NCBI RefSeq assembly: GCF_003627755.1 | Contig: NZ_CP032694.1 | Coordinates: 4,336,501 to 4,400,500, forward strand | DNA: 64,000 nucleotides | DNA from: Rhizobium jaguaris | Lineage (GTDB): Bacteria > Pseudomonadota > Alphaproteobacteria > Rhizobiales > Rhizobiaceae | Reading direction: 5' to 3' | Shown: positions 26,513-35,681 of the stretch, piece after piece | Position numbering within the stretch: the first letter of the stretch is position 1 | Layout of the letters: every line of letters starts with the position of its first letter | Notes under the pieces: generated by a model | What the model saw: only the letters and a program-made list of their open reading frames with translations | Databases searched by the model: none | Told to the model about the DNA's origin: nothing | Made by a program: the position numbers and the translations under genes

Positions 26513-28985
26513 TCACACTTCGACTATCCGCCGGCCACCCAAGGTTCTGATCTGACCGGTCGGAACAGTCTCTACCGAAATTCCAGATCTCGGATAAAGC
26601 CTCAACCGCCGCGTCACACCTGGCGACAGGTGAAACCAGTCATCCTCCGCTCGATGGGCTTCGAAATCGATCTGCACCGATTGCGCCAGCCGGTCGCTGC
26701 GCAGATCAAGGAACCAATGATCGTCTTGCTGCGCGACGGAAGCGGTGATCTCGGCCTCGTGAAAGGCTTTCGTCCTGCCCAAAGGGAAATAGAAAGCCTC
26801 TGCAATCAGCGCCCCAGTCTCGGGCGCTGTAAGACGCGCCACCGTAACGTCATGCGACGGCGGGCCGAAGCGGAAGGCATAGGTCGTGTCGAAGAAGGCG
26901 CCGAAGAGATCGGTGCAGGCGATCTTGTGCTTGCCGCGGGCTTCGACCGACAATTCCCGCTTGCCGCTGACCACGGTCTGCCGGCCGTCGCGCAGGCAGA
27001 CCACATCGAGATCGAGGTCGAGGGCTGCATCAGTCTCGTTGATGACATGCACATCGAGGCCATTGGTACCTTCGTCGGTGAGCAACACCTGCACCGGCCG
27101 GAAAGCTCGGCGGAGCGCATACCATATGGGTTTCGGTTCACCGGTCGAATCGATCACCCCCCAGCCGGGGCCGGGCAGCAGATCCTGCAGCGTCCAGACA
27201 AGGGCACCATTGCAGCCGGAGCCCTGCCGTCGCCATTCGGCATAGGTCTCTTCCGCGACTTCGCCGGTAACAGCCCGCGACAGATCGAGATAGAAATCTG
27301 GATCCTCCCGCCGCAGCCGGTCCGGCTCGAAGCCGTAGAGCTCGCGCAAATAGTGATCGCGCACATCCTCGAAATCCCAGGAAGCACCGCGGTCGCGCGG
27401 CACCCGCTCTTTCCATAGCGGGCTATGGACTGCCGGCACCGGCAAATGCCGCGCCAGCGTCCGGGCCTGCGGCACATGTGCGAAAGCCAGGCTCTCGGCC
27501 GCAAAGCGGACGTCGGCACGCCGCGCATCGCCAAGCGGCCGCATATAGGCGCCGACGCCATAGTAATGCGTCACCCCCGCATTCGGAGAAAAACGGCATG
27601 GCGCCACCCGAGGGAGAATTGACGACATAGGGTACATCGGGCCGCAGGGATTGAACGACCATCGGAATGATCTCCTCGACGATCGGGCTTGCCCAGAAGC
27701 GCTCCGGCAGGCCCATCATGGCCGCCTGCTGGTGGATCTCGCTGCCGCCGCAAAGCACGGCAATCGAAGGCGACAGGCGTGTGCCGGAAAGAAGCTGCGC
27801 CGCTTCCGCCTCGACATGGGCATTGAAAGCCTTGTCGTTCTTTGGATAGTCGAAATTGGCGAGCATGAAATCCTGCCAGACCAGCAGGCCAAGTTCGTCG
27901 CAGAGCTGGAAGAACTCGGAGGTTTCATAGGCCATGGTGCCGCCGATGCGGATCATGTTCATGCCGGCCTCTGCCGCCAGCCGCAGCCAAGGCTCGTAGT
28001 CGGCGCGACTACCCGGCAGGCGGGCGATATCAGCCGTCGTCCAAACGGCGCCACGGCAGAAAACGCGTTCGCCATTGACGACAAGTGCAAAATCCTGACC
28101 GTCCGCTCCGCGATCGACCGCGAGCCGGCGGAAGCCGGTGCGCCCGAGCGGATGCTCGACGCCATCGACGATCAGCGCGACATCATGAAGATAGGGCGTT
28201 CCGTGGGTGTGCGGCCACCATGGCGTCACGCCGGGGATTTTCAGGATCGCCGTGCAATGGCCGCTATTGTCTTTCTCGAAGGCCTGTTCGACATCGCCAC
28301 AGCGAAGCACGATCTCGCCGACCTGCCCCTGGATCGAGAGCGAGCCATAAAGCCGGCCCTCGCCGTCCTCCAGGAGGTCCGGACGCAGCGAAAGATCGCG
28401 AATGACGGGACTATGCGGACGCTGCAGCGAAATCGGACGCCAGGGGCCGACAGCATGGATCTCCGGGCACCAACCGGGCATGTGGCCGAGCAGAGTCGTG
28501 CGCACCAGGCGCAGCCCCTGCGGCGTGATCATCTGCGGCCGCCACCGGGCTCTTGGGCCTGGTTCGGCAAGGCGCGGCTCCAGGGCACGAAAGCACAGTG
28601 CCAGTTCGTCGCCGCCAAGCAGATGGACGGCAAGTTCATGTGACTCGAACATGCTCTCGGAGACCAGGATTTTTCTGCCGTTCAGAAAGACTTCGCAAAG
28701 TGTCGCCAATCCCCCGAGCCGCAGAACGGCGTTGCCGGGGTCGGCGTCGACCAATCGGCAAAGATACCAGGCGTCCTTGTCGTTCAGCGGATGGGGGTGC
28801 TCTCGGTTGAAAAGCCCCGCCTTTTCCAACGCCCCAGCCACGGTGCCCGGCACCAGTGCCGGGATGAACCCGGCCGAAAACGGCACGTCCGACGGCGAGG
28901 CGCAGGCGCCAGCATCCGTCAGAACCAGGTTCCACCCTTCGCTTAGCAGCGTCTCGCCGCCAAAGCTTGCCAAACGCCCGTGCAT
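26513..28985 (-). pseudogene. Beta-mannosidase-like glycoside hydrolase family 2, frameshifted
   Basis: Two overlapping minus-strand frames encode consecutive parts of one GH2 enzyme of about 823 residues. The first runs from the ATG at 28985 (GGGAGATCCA upstream) through WYLCRLVDADPGNAVLRLGG, GMNMIRIGGTMAYE, LVWQDFMLANFDYP and CGGSEIHQQAAMMG, to NSPSGGAMPF. The second resumes at SPNAGVTHYYGVGAYMRPL and continues to the stop at 26513. Removing one base from the A5 run at 27589-27593 restores a single frame. GH2 beta-mannosidases cleave terminal beta-mannose residues. Whether the indel is a sequencing error or true inactivation cannot be told here. Without a shift the product ends shortly after the break. 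Confidence 0.83.
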
Positions 28986-28995
28986 TGGATCTCCC

Positions 28996-29046
28996 AGCTC
29001 AAAACATGATCCCAAAAAGTCCAAAGCAATTTTTGGACAGGTTCAT
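28996..29046. repeat. Dispersed palindrome (GATCC-AAAAA...TTTTT-GGA type), copy 2
   Basis: ATGATCCCAAAAAGTCC and GCAATTTTTGGACAGGTTCAT form an interrupted inverted repeat related to the one at 6863-6906. It lies between the DUF1839 gene stop (29053) and the beta-mannosidase start (28985). Confidence 0.55.
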
Positions 29047-29052
29047 GTGCGA

Positions 29053-30012
29053 CTAAAGCTTTTGTTCAAGCAGCCTCATCATGGAATCCCATGCATCTGC
29101 GGCCGGATCAAGGGCTGTCAGCAGCGGCTCGAATTTCTTGCGCGTTATGGCGCGGGCAAGCTGGAACTGCACCGATTTCGCCACCTCCGAAATTCGCCGC
29201 GCCTCACCGGCCGCCTCGGAAAAATCTGCCGATAGCCAATCGAGATGACTGCCCGCCAGCTCGAAATTGGCGCCGAGCTGGCGCAGCGTATTGAAGGCAT
29301 ATTTATGGAAGAAGCCGAAGGGCCGTTCGGCCACCGCTTCCACCTGCGCCGGAAAACCCGCTGCAAAGGCACGGACGGGATTGGAGGTGGGGCGACGGCG
29401 GAAATGGAAGGCCAGAAGTTGCCGGGATGTCTGCCGGATGGCAGCCTCGCCAGGCACCTTCTCAGGAAACTTCGCGAACTCCGTATAGGGCAGGAAGGGC
29501 AGATCGTCTTCCGTCAGATGCAGTTGGAACAGCCCGTCGAAATCCTCGCCCGACAGCCTGAAGAAGCCGCCATTGTGGAAATAGTCGAGCTCACGGCCCG
29601 CCATATTCAAGCTGTTGACGGCGACGGTCGTCTTGCCGTGCTCGCGGCGATAGCCGACGCCCTGCGTGTCGGGCATGTAGAAGGAATCCATCTCGACCAG
29701 GCAGAGCCGGCCGCGGCCGATCTGCTCGGCGACATGGCTCTGGATCTTGTCATAGATCGCAAGCTCGGTGCAGCGGACGCCGTAGAGCGCCTCGAGGTCT
29801 TCGAGCGGCACCTTGAAGAAGGTGAACTGATCGCCCTCGAAATCCTGGCCCATGGTGAAGCCAAGCATGGCTTCCGGCGGCAGCTTCAGGCTTGCCAGTA
29901 CTTCGATCCAGAGATCGATGTAGCAATTGGTTTCCGGCCACATGCGCTCGCTGTCGTGCAACGCATGGGGCTTGTAGGCGATGGGATCGAGTCCTGCGAA
30001 TACGGCAGCCAT
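29053..30012 (-). CDS. DUF1839 family protein of the carrier-protein aminoacylation cluster
   Basis: A 319-residue protein with no signal peptide or membrane segment. The ATG at 30012 (MAAVFAGLDPIAYKPHALHD) leaves eight bases after the previous stop; an in-frame ATG at 30057 would overlap that gene by 37 bases. Conserved-looking stretches are RMWPETNCYIDLWIEVL, GQDFEGDQFTFFKVP and EMDSFYMPDTQGVGYR. The family has been noted beside amino acid:[carrier protein] ligases, but no activity is known to me. The acidic/aromatic motifs and cluster position fit an enzyme or acceptor acting on the aminoacyl group held by the carrier protein at 32122-32373. A transferase role is speculation. Confidence 0.82.
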   Translation of the reverse strand: MAAVFAGLDPIAYKPHALHDSERMWPETNCYIDLWIEVLASLKLPPEAMLGFTMGQDFEGDQFTFFKVPLEDLEALYGVRCTELAIYDKIQSHVAEQIGRGRLCLVEMDSFYMPDTQGVGYRREHGKTTVAVNSLNMAGRELDYFHNGGFFRLSGEDFDGLFQLHLTEDDLPFLPYTEFAKFPEKVPGEAAIRQTSRQLLAFHFRRRPTSNPVRAFAAGFPAQVEAVAERPFGFFHKYAFNTLRQLGANFELAGSHLDWLSADFSEAAGEARRISEVAKSVQFQLARAITRKKFEPLLTALDPAADAWDSMMRLLEQKL

Positions 30013-30020
30013 GGAGACGA

Positions 30021-30929
30021 TCAGCCCCACAGCGCCTTGCGCACGCTCTCCGGCCATTCCTTGACGTCAAGACCGTGGGTGTGGAACAGCGCCAGCGCGA
30101 TGCGCTCCAGGCCAAAGCCGACACAGGCCGTATGGACGACACTGCCGTCCTCGAAGTTTAGTCCCCACTTCGTGCCGAAGGCATCCTGGTGGTAGTTGAA
30201 GCTCATGCAGGCTGTCGGCTTGGCGGTCGAGGTGATCGGGATCAGCAGCTCGAACTTCAGGTTCTGATCGCGCTGGTTGTTGGCAAGCATCTTGCCCGCA
30301 CGGCCGAAGAAGGGATCGTTGGCGACGTCGATGGCGACGTCGAGACCGACGGCCTTCATCATCTCAACACCGCGATCCATCCAGCTCTGGCGGAAATCCG
30401 TCACATGCTTTTCGCTGCCCATGCAGACATATTCGCGCATGCGGAAGAGCTGCTGGCGGGCCGGATCCTTGGAGGGCTCGTGGCGGAAGCAATAGGACTG
30501 CAGGTCGAAGAGTGCACCATCATCAGGCAATGCGCCGCGCTTGGCGACCGTCGGATAAAGCGGGTAGCAGGCCGCCGGCGTCAGCACGATGTCGGTCGCT
30601 TCCTGATCCTTCGTCCAGTCCTCGCCGACCTCCATGCATTTCAAGAGGCTCATGTGATCCAGCTCGCTGCCGCAGAAGCTGTGCACGGTGCCGGCAAGCT
30701 GCGGGAAGCTCTTCATGTAGCCGCTCTTTTCGAAGAAGGCGCGGTTCATGCCGGGCGGAAAGCGAATGGCTTCGGCTCCATCGGCGCCGCCGAACTTGTC
30801 GATCAGCCTCTCGAAAGCGGCGATGACATCTTCGAACTGGCCGCTGCGGCCATAGAGACCGTCGACACCGGTGTCGATCAGAAGACCGGATTCGAAAAGG
30901 CGGTCGAGAAACGAGGTCTGCATATCCAT
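30021..30929 (-). CDS. Amino acid:[carrier protein] ligase (class II aaRS-like)
   Basis: A 302-residue homologue of the catalytic core of archaeal-type seryl-tRNA synthetase, lacking the tRNA-binding domain. Members from Bradyrhizobium and Agrobacterium are known to activate a small amino acid (glycine or alanine) and load it on the phosphopantetheine of a carrier protein. Class II motif 2 is visible as [21 protein letters not shown] (about 146-166) and motif 3 as [12 protein letters not shown] (271-282). Likely zinc ligands by analogy are Cys121 (TPAACYP), Glu166 (FRMREYV) and Cys269 (HTACVGFG). It starts five bases after the flavoenzyme stop, in the middle of a four-gene operon with its probable carrier protein. 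Confidence 0.93.
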   Translation of the reverse strand: MDMQTSFLDRLFESGLLIDTGVDGLYGRSGQFEDVIAAFERLIDKFGGADGAEAIRFPPGMNRAFFEKSGYMKSFPQLAGTVHSFCGSELDHMSLLKCMEVGEDWTKDQEATDIVLTPAACYPLYPTVAKRGALPDDGALFDLQSYCFRHEPSKDPARQQLFRMREYVCMGSEKHVTDFRQSWMDRGVEMMKAVGLDVAIDVANDPFFGRAGKMLANNQRDQNLKFELLIPITSTAKPTACMSFNYHQDAFGTKWGLNFEDGSVVHTACVGFGLERIALALFHTHGLDVKEWPESVRKALWG

Positions 30930-30934
30930 GACGA

Positions 30935-32122
30935 TTATCCCAATAGGCTGGTATCTTGTTTGTGGACGAGCAGCATGGTCGACGTATTGCCGAGAATGCG
31001 GTCGTTCGAGATCATCAGTTGAGCGGAATGGGCGTCGCGCAGGTGACGGCCGAGGCTGTAGGGCGTCCCATTCTTGTAGCCCATGATGCCGCAGATCAGC
31101 ATGGCGTGGTTGATGATCGGCAGGATCATCTCCGACGATGCGATCTTGACATTGTTCATGGCGACGGCGAAGGCCATCGAGGAGAGTCGGTCGGCATCGA
31201 CCTTGGCCTCTTCATAGATTTTCAGGCCGGCGACGACGTTCGATTTGACCATCTGCAACAGGCTTGAAACTTCCGCGAGCCGCAACGCGCCGGGCGGCTG
31301 CGTGCCGGGCGACTTGCGGGCCGCGGCGCGCACGAATGCCTGGGCGCGGGCCACCGCATCGGCCGCGATGCCATACCAGACGCCGCTCCAGAGCAGATGC
31401 GAGCTTGCCAGCATCGACTGCGCAGCAATCTCGGCGAACGGTTTCGGCAAGATCTGCACCGCCGGCGCTTCGCCTTTGAACAGGAAGCCGTCGGAGCAGG
31501 TACCGCGCATGCCGAGCGTGTTCCACTCGATGGTGCGCTCCAGCGTGTATTGGTCCTTCAGGAAGACCGTCATCACCTGATCGGAAGAGGCCGCCTCGGC
31601 ATGGCTGCGCGAGGTGATGAGAATCGCGTCGGCATGGGCGCCGTAGGAAATGACCGTCGCGTCCTTCTCCAGGAAGCAGCGGTCGCCTTCCACCTTGATG
31701 GCGCAAATGCTGTTGCGGAGATTGCCGCCGATACCGCCTTCCGTCGTCGCCGAGGCCAGCAGAAGCTGTTCCTTGGCAATACGGCGCATAAATTCGCGGT
31801 GCCATTCGCTGCCGGCGCCGTGCTCGACCAGGCTCGATAGCTTGATCTGATGCATGGCGAAAACCATGGCGCTCGCCGCACAGGCCTGGCCAAGGATCGA
31901 GCAGAGCTCGGCTATTTCGGTTGTCGACGCACCCTCGCCGCCAAGATCGGCGGGAATCTGGATCGACAGCAGCCTCTCGGCACGCATCGCATCAACAGCC
32001 TCGCGCGGGAACCGGCCTTCGGAGTCCACTGCATCAGCATATTTGCCGGCGATTGCCGCGACACGGGCGGCACGCACCGCGGCTGCGTCTCCGGCTTCAA
32101 CCAAAGCGACCGACATGTTCAT
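30935..32122 (-). CDS. Acyl-CoA dehydrogenase-like flavoprotein of the carrier-protein cluster
   Basis: A 395-residue acyl-CoA dehydrogenase-fold protein: N-terminal helical domain ([20 protein letters not shown]), FAD-binding middle segment ([11 protein letters not shown], then [15 protein letters not shown]) and C-terminal helices. The C-terminal loop that usually carries YEGT with the catalytic Glu instead reads [14 protein letters not shown], so a standard CoA-ester dehydrogenation is doubtful. Its ATG shares one base with the carrier-protein stop, giving strict translational coupling. A substrate bound to the carrier, such as an aminoacyl thioester oxidised at the alpha or beta position, is the natural guess. 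Confidence 0.85.
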   Translation of the reverse strand: MNMSVALVEAGDAAAVRAARVAAIAGKYADAVDSEGRFPREAVDAMRAERLLSIQIPADLGGEGASTTEIAELCSILGQACAASAMVFAMHQIKLSSLVEHGAGSEWHREFMRRIAKEQLLLASATTEGGIGGNLRNSICAIKVEGDRCFLEKDATVISYGAHADAILITSRSHAEAASSDQVMTVFLKDQYTLERTIEWNTLGMRGTCSDGFLFKGEAPAVQILPKPFAEIAAQSMLASSHLLWSGVWYGIAADAVARAQAFVRAAARKSPGTQPPGALRLAEVSSLLQMVKSNVVAGLKIYEEAKVDADRLSSMAFAVAMNNVKIASSEMILPIINHAMLICGIMGYKNGTPYSLGRHLRDAHSAQLMISNDRILGNTSTMLLVHKQDTSLLG

Positions 32123-32373
32123 CAGGCAACCTTTCGGCCATCCAGGATCATGCCGACCGTCTTTTCGATGGCGGCGATGCTGGCAAAAGATTTGCGGTTC
32201 AGCAGATTGTCGGGAAACTCGATGTCGAAAGCCTCTTCGATGCCGAGCATGAGTTGCACCGACGCAAAGGAAGACAGCCCCGCCGCATAGAGATCGGCAT
32301 CATCGGCAATCTGATCCATCGTGACGGGGAGCGCACCAAACTTGGCCAGCAAATCGCGAATCGTCTCATTCAT
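32122..32373 (-). CDS. Acyl carrier protein-like aminoacyl carrier
   Basis: An 83-residue acidic helical protein. The ATG at 32373 (MNETIRDLLAKFG) follows GGAGGGACTACGGA. The phosphopantetheine site is in YAAGLSSFASVQLMLGIEE, where Ser replaces Asp of the classic DSL, followed by the expected helix II. It is the first gene of the cluster and is overlapped by the flavoenzyme gene. By analogy with characterised rhizobial and Agrobacterium pairs it should be charged with a small amino acid by the ligase at 30021-30929, after modification by a phosphopantetheinyl transferase encoded elsewhere. Confidence 0.9.
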   Translation of the reverse strand: MNETIRDLLAKFGALPVTMDQIADDADLYAAGLSSFASVQLMLGIEEAFDIEFPDNLLNRKSFASIAAIEKTVGMILDGRKVA

Positions 32374-32729
32374 TCCGTAGTCCCTCCAGGCAATCGTAAA
32401 CACGACGGCAGTAACACCACCCTATCCTGAGCCGAGAAGTAACAGGGAAAATAGAACATTCCGCTAAGCGACGTGGTAAATATAACTAGGATATACTTAG
32501 CAATAAAATCTTATATTTTAGAGTTATCTGAATAAAATTTACAATTTTTAAGCCATATAACGTGTCGTTTCCAGGATAATATCTTATGAGCCTAAAATTT
32601 GTACGAAATGATGCGCGGAAGAATGAGACTTGGCAGCAAGGTTAACGTGCCAAATTTTCCAGCAAAATTCATTTACAAAAGCGACGCCATATACATCCTG
32701 AAGTGGCAGAAACGGGTATGGAGCAGACC
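32374..32729. promoter_or_regulatory. AT-rich region upstream of the carrier-protein operon
   Basis: This 356-bp gap contains no credible gene. Positions about 32440-32600 are strikingly AT-rich against a GC-rich background, with GTGGTAAATATAACTAGGAT and a small inverted repeat AAAATCTTATATTTT near 32505. It should hold the promoter of the carrier-protein operon, reading leftwards. The right part, before the EpmB stop at 32730, has normal composition. The low GC may mark a regulated promoter or an acquired boundary. Confidence 0.5.
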
Positions 32730-33782
32730 CTATCTCTCGGGCGGATAGACATGTGCGCCGCCGCGATAATCCGAGATGGAATAGCAGCCTTCGCCGAGCT
32801 CGCGGAGGGCGTTTCTGCCGATGTCCGCCTTGCCATGGCCCCCCGGAATATCGAGGACGTAGGTGGGCTGGCAGAGGCCGGAAATGCGGCCGCGCAATGC
32901 CGCGACGATCTCCCGTCCCTCCGCTATCGTCAGGCGAAAATGGCTGGTGCCGGGGGCAAGATCGGGGTGATGCAGGTAATAGGGCTTGACCCGCGTCTCG
33001 ACGAAAGCCTTCATCAGCGCTGCCAGCACATCGGGATCGTCGTTGACGCCCTTCAGCAGCACGGACTGGCTGATCAGGACGATGCCGCCATTGATGAGCC
33101 GGGCGCAAGCGTCACGCGCCTCGGCGGTCAGCTCGCGCGGATGGTTGGCATGCAGCGCCACATAAGCCGTCTTGCCGCTCGCCTTCAGTGCCGTAATCAG
33201 CGCTTCATCGACCTTCAGCGGATCGACGACGGGTACACGGGTATGAAACCGGACGATCTTCACATGTTCGATATCGGCGAGCGCCCTTAGTATCTCCTCC
33301 AGCCGGCGAGGCGACAGCACCAGCGGATCGCCGCCCGTCAGGATGACTTCCCAGATCTCCCGGTGATCGCGGATATAGGCAAAGGCGGCATCGAGTGCCG
33401 CTGCATCCAGCGTCCCAAGCCCCTGCGGCCCGACCATCTCGCGACGGAAACAGAAGCGGCAATAGACCGGGCAGACATGCACCGCCTTCAGCAGCACGCG
33501 ATCGGGATAGCGATGAACGATGCCTTCGACGGGACTATGGGCATGATCGCCGATCGGATCGGCTCGCTCTTCCGGTGTGATCATGAGTTCGGCTAGGTCC
33601 GGCACGAATTGCCGGGCTATGGGATCGGCGGGATCGGCGCGGTCGATCAGCTTTGCCATAGCAGGCGTGAGCGCAATGGCATAACGATCCGACACCGCCT
33701 CCAGCGAAAGAGCTTCACCGGCGTCGATCAGACCGGCTTGTTCGAGGTCGTCGACATTTCTGATCGGACGCATCACATTCAT
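32730..33782 (-). CDS. epmB: EF-P beta-lysylation protein EpmB (lysine 2,3-aminomutase family)
   Basis: A 350-residue radical SAM enzyme of the KamA family. The cluster-binding motif is Cys104-x3-Cys108-x2-Cys111 in HVCPVYCRFCFR. LTGGDPLVLSPRRL follows, and GGHGKADIG near the C-terminus contains PLP-binding features. At about 350 residues it is shorter than true lysine 2,3-aminomutases (over 400), as usual for EpmB, which converts (S)-alpha-lysine to (R)-beta-lysine for EF-P modification. Its ATG overlaps the epmA stop (ATGA), and efp lies divergent just beyond, so the assignment rests on both motifs and context. Confidence 0.92.
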   Translation of the reverse strand: MNVMRPIRNVDDLEQAGLIDAGEALSLEAVSDRYAIALTPAMAKLIDRADPADPIARQFVPDLAELMITPEERADPIGDHAHSPVEGIVHRYPDRVLLKAVHVCPVYCRFCFRREMVGPQGLGTLDAAALDAAFAYIRDHREIWEVILTGGDPLVLSPRRLEEILRALADIEHVKIVRFHTRVPVVDPLKVDEALITALKASGKTAYVALHANHPRELTAEARDACARLINGGIVLISQSVLLKGVNDDPDVLAALMKAFVETRVKPYYLHHPDLAPGTSHFRLTIAEGREIVAALRGRISGLCQPTYVLDIPGGHGKADIGRNALRELGEGCYSISDYRGGAHVYPPER

Positions 33783-34843
33783 GAACCAAACTCCGAAACC
33801 GGCGCCCAGAGCACCTGTTCGATCCGCGATGCGCCGGTCGCCAGCATCACCAGCCGGTCGAAGCCGAGCGCTATGCCGCTTGCTTCCGGCATGACGGCAA
33901 GAGCTTCAAGAAATTCCTCGTCCAGCGGATAGGTCTCGCCATAGATGCGCTCTTTTTCGGCCATCTCGATCTTGAATCGCCGCCGCTGTTCGTCGGCATT
34001 GGTGAGTTCGCCGAAAGCATTGGCGAGCTCCACGCCGCAAGCATAGAGCTCGAAACGCTCGGCGACACGATGATCGCGCGCCGAAGGCCGGGCAAGGGCG
34101 GCTTCCGAAACCGGATATTCGTCGAGGATCGTCACCCGGCCGAAGCCGAGATAGGGCTCGACCTTCTCGACCAGCACGCGGCTGAAAAGATCGGGCCAGT
34201 GATCGTCCTTTGCAACGCGCATGCCGATGCGCCGCATCTCGCCTGCCAGATGCTCGCGATCCGTCGATCCGTCGAGGCCGATCGACCCGAACAGATCGAT
34301 CCCGGCATAACGTTCGAAGGCGGCACCGACGCTGATGCGCTCTGGCGCAAGGAACGGATCGGTTTCGGCACCGCGATAGCTGAGTTTCTTTGCCCCTACC
34401 GTCTTTGCCGCCAGCGCCAGCAGCGCGGCACAATCGGCCATCAGTGCCTCGTAGGTTTCCCCCGCGCGATACCATTCCAGCATGGTGAATTCCGGATGGT
34501 GCAGCGGCCCCCGCTCGCGGTTGCGATAAACATGGGCGAAACAGGCGATTCGCTCCTCGCCGGCAGCCAGCAGCTTCTTGCAGGCAAACTCCGGCGAGGT
34601 GTGGAGATAAAAAGGCGCCTTCTGGCCATCCGTCGTCAGCGCCTCGGTCGCGAAGGCATGAAGATGCGCCTCATTGCCCGGCGACACCTGCAGCGTCGGC
34701 GTGTCGACTTCGATGAAATCATTGCGGATGAAGAACTGACGGAGCGCCGCCTGGATGGCATTGCGGCCAATGAGGAACGGCCGCCGGTCCGCGTGGACGG
34801 TGCGGGTCCACCAGGGGGACGCTTTGCTGCTTGTTGGCTCCAT
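33779..34843 (-). CDS. epmA: EF-P--(R)-beta-lysine ligase EpmA (GenX/PoxA)
   Basis: A 354-residue paralogue of the lysyl-tRNA synthetase catalytic domain without an anticodon-binding domain. Class II motifs appear as FIEVDTPTLQVSPG (motif 1 region), RVYRNRERGPLHHPEFTMLEW-like motif 2 (FAHVYRNRERGPLHHPEFTM) and GIALGFDRLVML (motif 3). It attaches beta-lysine to the conserved Lys of EF-P. The product of epmB supplies the substrate, and efp is divergently transcribed 150 bp away. The N-terminal residues to about 20 are rather polar, and the start at 34843 could be slightly long. Confidence 0.93.
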   Translation of the reverse strand: MEPTSSKASPWWTRTVHADRRPFLIGRNAIQAALRQFFIRNDFIEVDTPTLQVSPGNEAHLHAFATEALTTDGQKAPFYLHTSPEFACKKLLAAGEERIACFAHVYRNRERGPLHHPEFTMLEWYRAGETYEALMADCAALLALAAKTVGAKKLSYRGAETDPFLAPERISVGAAFERYAGIDLFGSIGLDGSTDREHLAGEMRRIGMRVAKDDHWPDLFSRVLVEKVEPYLGFGRVTILDEYPVSEAALARPSARDHRVAERFELYACGVELANAFGELTNADEQRRRFKIEMAEKERIYGETYPLDEEFLEALAVMPEASGIALGFDRLVMLATGASRIEQVLWAPVSEFGS

Positions 34844-34992
34844 TGCACGCTTTCTTCTCGGGATCGCCAGGGTTGGGGGTGGCTATTTCTGCTGATTTAG
34901 GGTAGTTGCGCCCCAAGCAAACAATAGCTGCGTCTCGAGGTGTATTTCGACAGTCCTCTACGACGCGACAAGCCGAGTTACAAGGAAGTCTT

Positions 34993-35562
34993 ATGGTCAA
35001 GGTCATCGCCTCTTCAGTCCGCAAGGGCAACGTTCTCGACGTCGACGGCAAGCTCTACGTCGTTCTCACCGCTCAGAACTTTCATCCGGGCAAGGGCACG
35101 CCGGTTACCCAGGTTGACATGCGCCGCATCGTCGACGGCGTGAAGGTGTCTGAGCGCTGGCGCACCACCGAGCAGGTCGAGCGCGCCTTCGTTGAAGACG
35201 TGAACTTCCAGTACCTGTACGAAGACGGCGAAGGCTTCCACTTCATGAACCCGGCCACCTACGATCAGGTCGTCGTCGACGTCGAAACCATGGGTGACCA
35301 GAAGGCCTATCTCCAGGAAGGCATGACCTGCGTCCTGTCGATCCACGAAGGCGTTCCGCTGGCCATCGAACTGCCGCGCCACGTCACGCTGGAAATCACC
35401 GAAACGGAACCGGTCGTGAAGGGCCAGACGGCTTCGTCCTCCTACAAGCCCGCCATGCTGGCGAACGGCGTGCGCACCATGGTTCCGCCGCACATCAATG
35501 CCGGCACCCGCGTCGTCATCGCCACGGAAGACAATTCCTATGTCGAACGCGCCAAAGACTGA
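34993..35562 (+). CDS. efp: Translation elongation factor P
   Basis: A 189-residue three-domain EF-P that relieves ribosome stalling at polyproline stretches. The ATG at 34993 follows AAGGAAGTCTT and gives the normal N-terminus [13 protein letters not shown]; an upstream in-frame start would add 29 unrelated residues. Lys34 in FHPGKGTP is the modified residue, matching the beta-lysine type made by the adjacent EpmA/EpmB rather than rhamnosylated-Arg EF-P. The C-terminus has the OB-fold segments [15 protein letters not shown] and [17 protein letters not shown] clear intrinsic terminator follows at 35587-35619. Confidence 0.97.
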   Translation: MVKVIASSVRKGNVLDVDGKLYVVLTAQNFHPGKGTPVTQVDMRRIVDGVKVSERWRTTEQVERAFVEDVNFQYLYEDGEGFHFMNPATYDQVVVDVETMGDQKAYLQEGMTCVLSIHEGVPLAIELPRHVTLEITETEPVVKGQTASSSYKPAMLANGVRTMVPPHINAGTRVVIATEDNSYVERAKD

Positions 35563-35586
35563 GTGATCGGCCTATCGTTTTGCGGG

Positions 35587-35619
35587 AAACGCCCTGTCCT
35601 TGCGGATGGGGCGTTTTTT
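35587..35619 (+). terminator. Rho-independent terminator after efp
   Basis: AAACGCCC pairs with GGGCGTTT across a 13-base loop, followed by a T-run (GCGTTTTTTG). It lies 25 bases after the efp stop. Confidence 0.85.
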
Positions 35620-35681
35620 GTTTGGGTAACGATCGGGTAAGCGTTTCGGCACTACGACGACGTGCCTGACATCGCCGCAAA

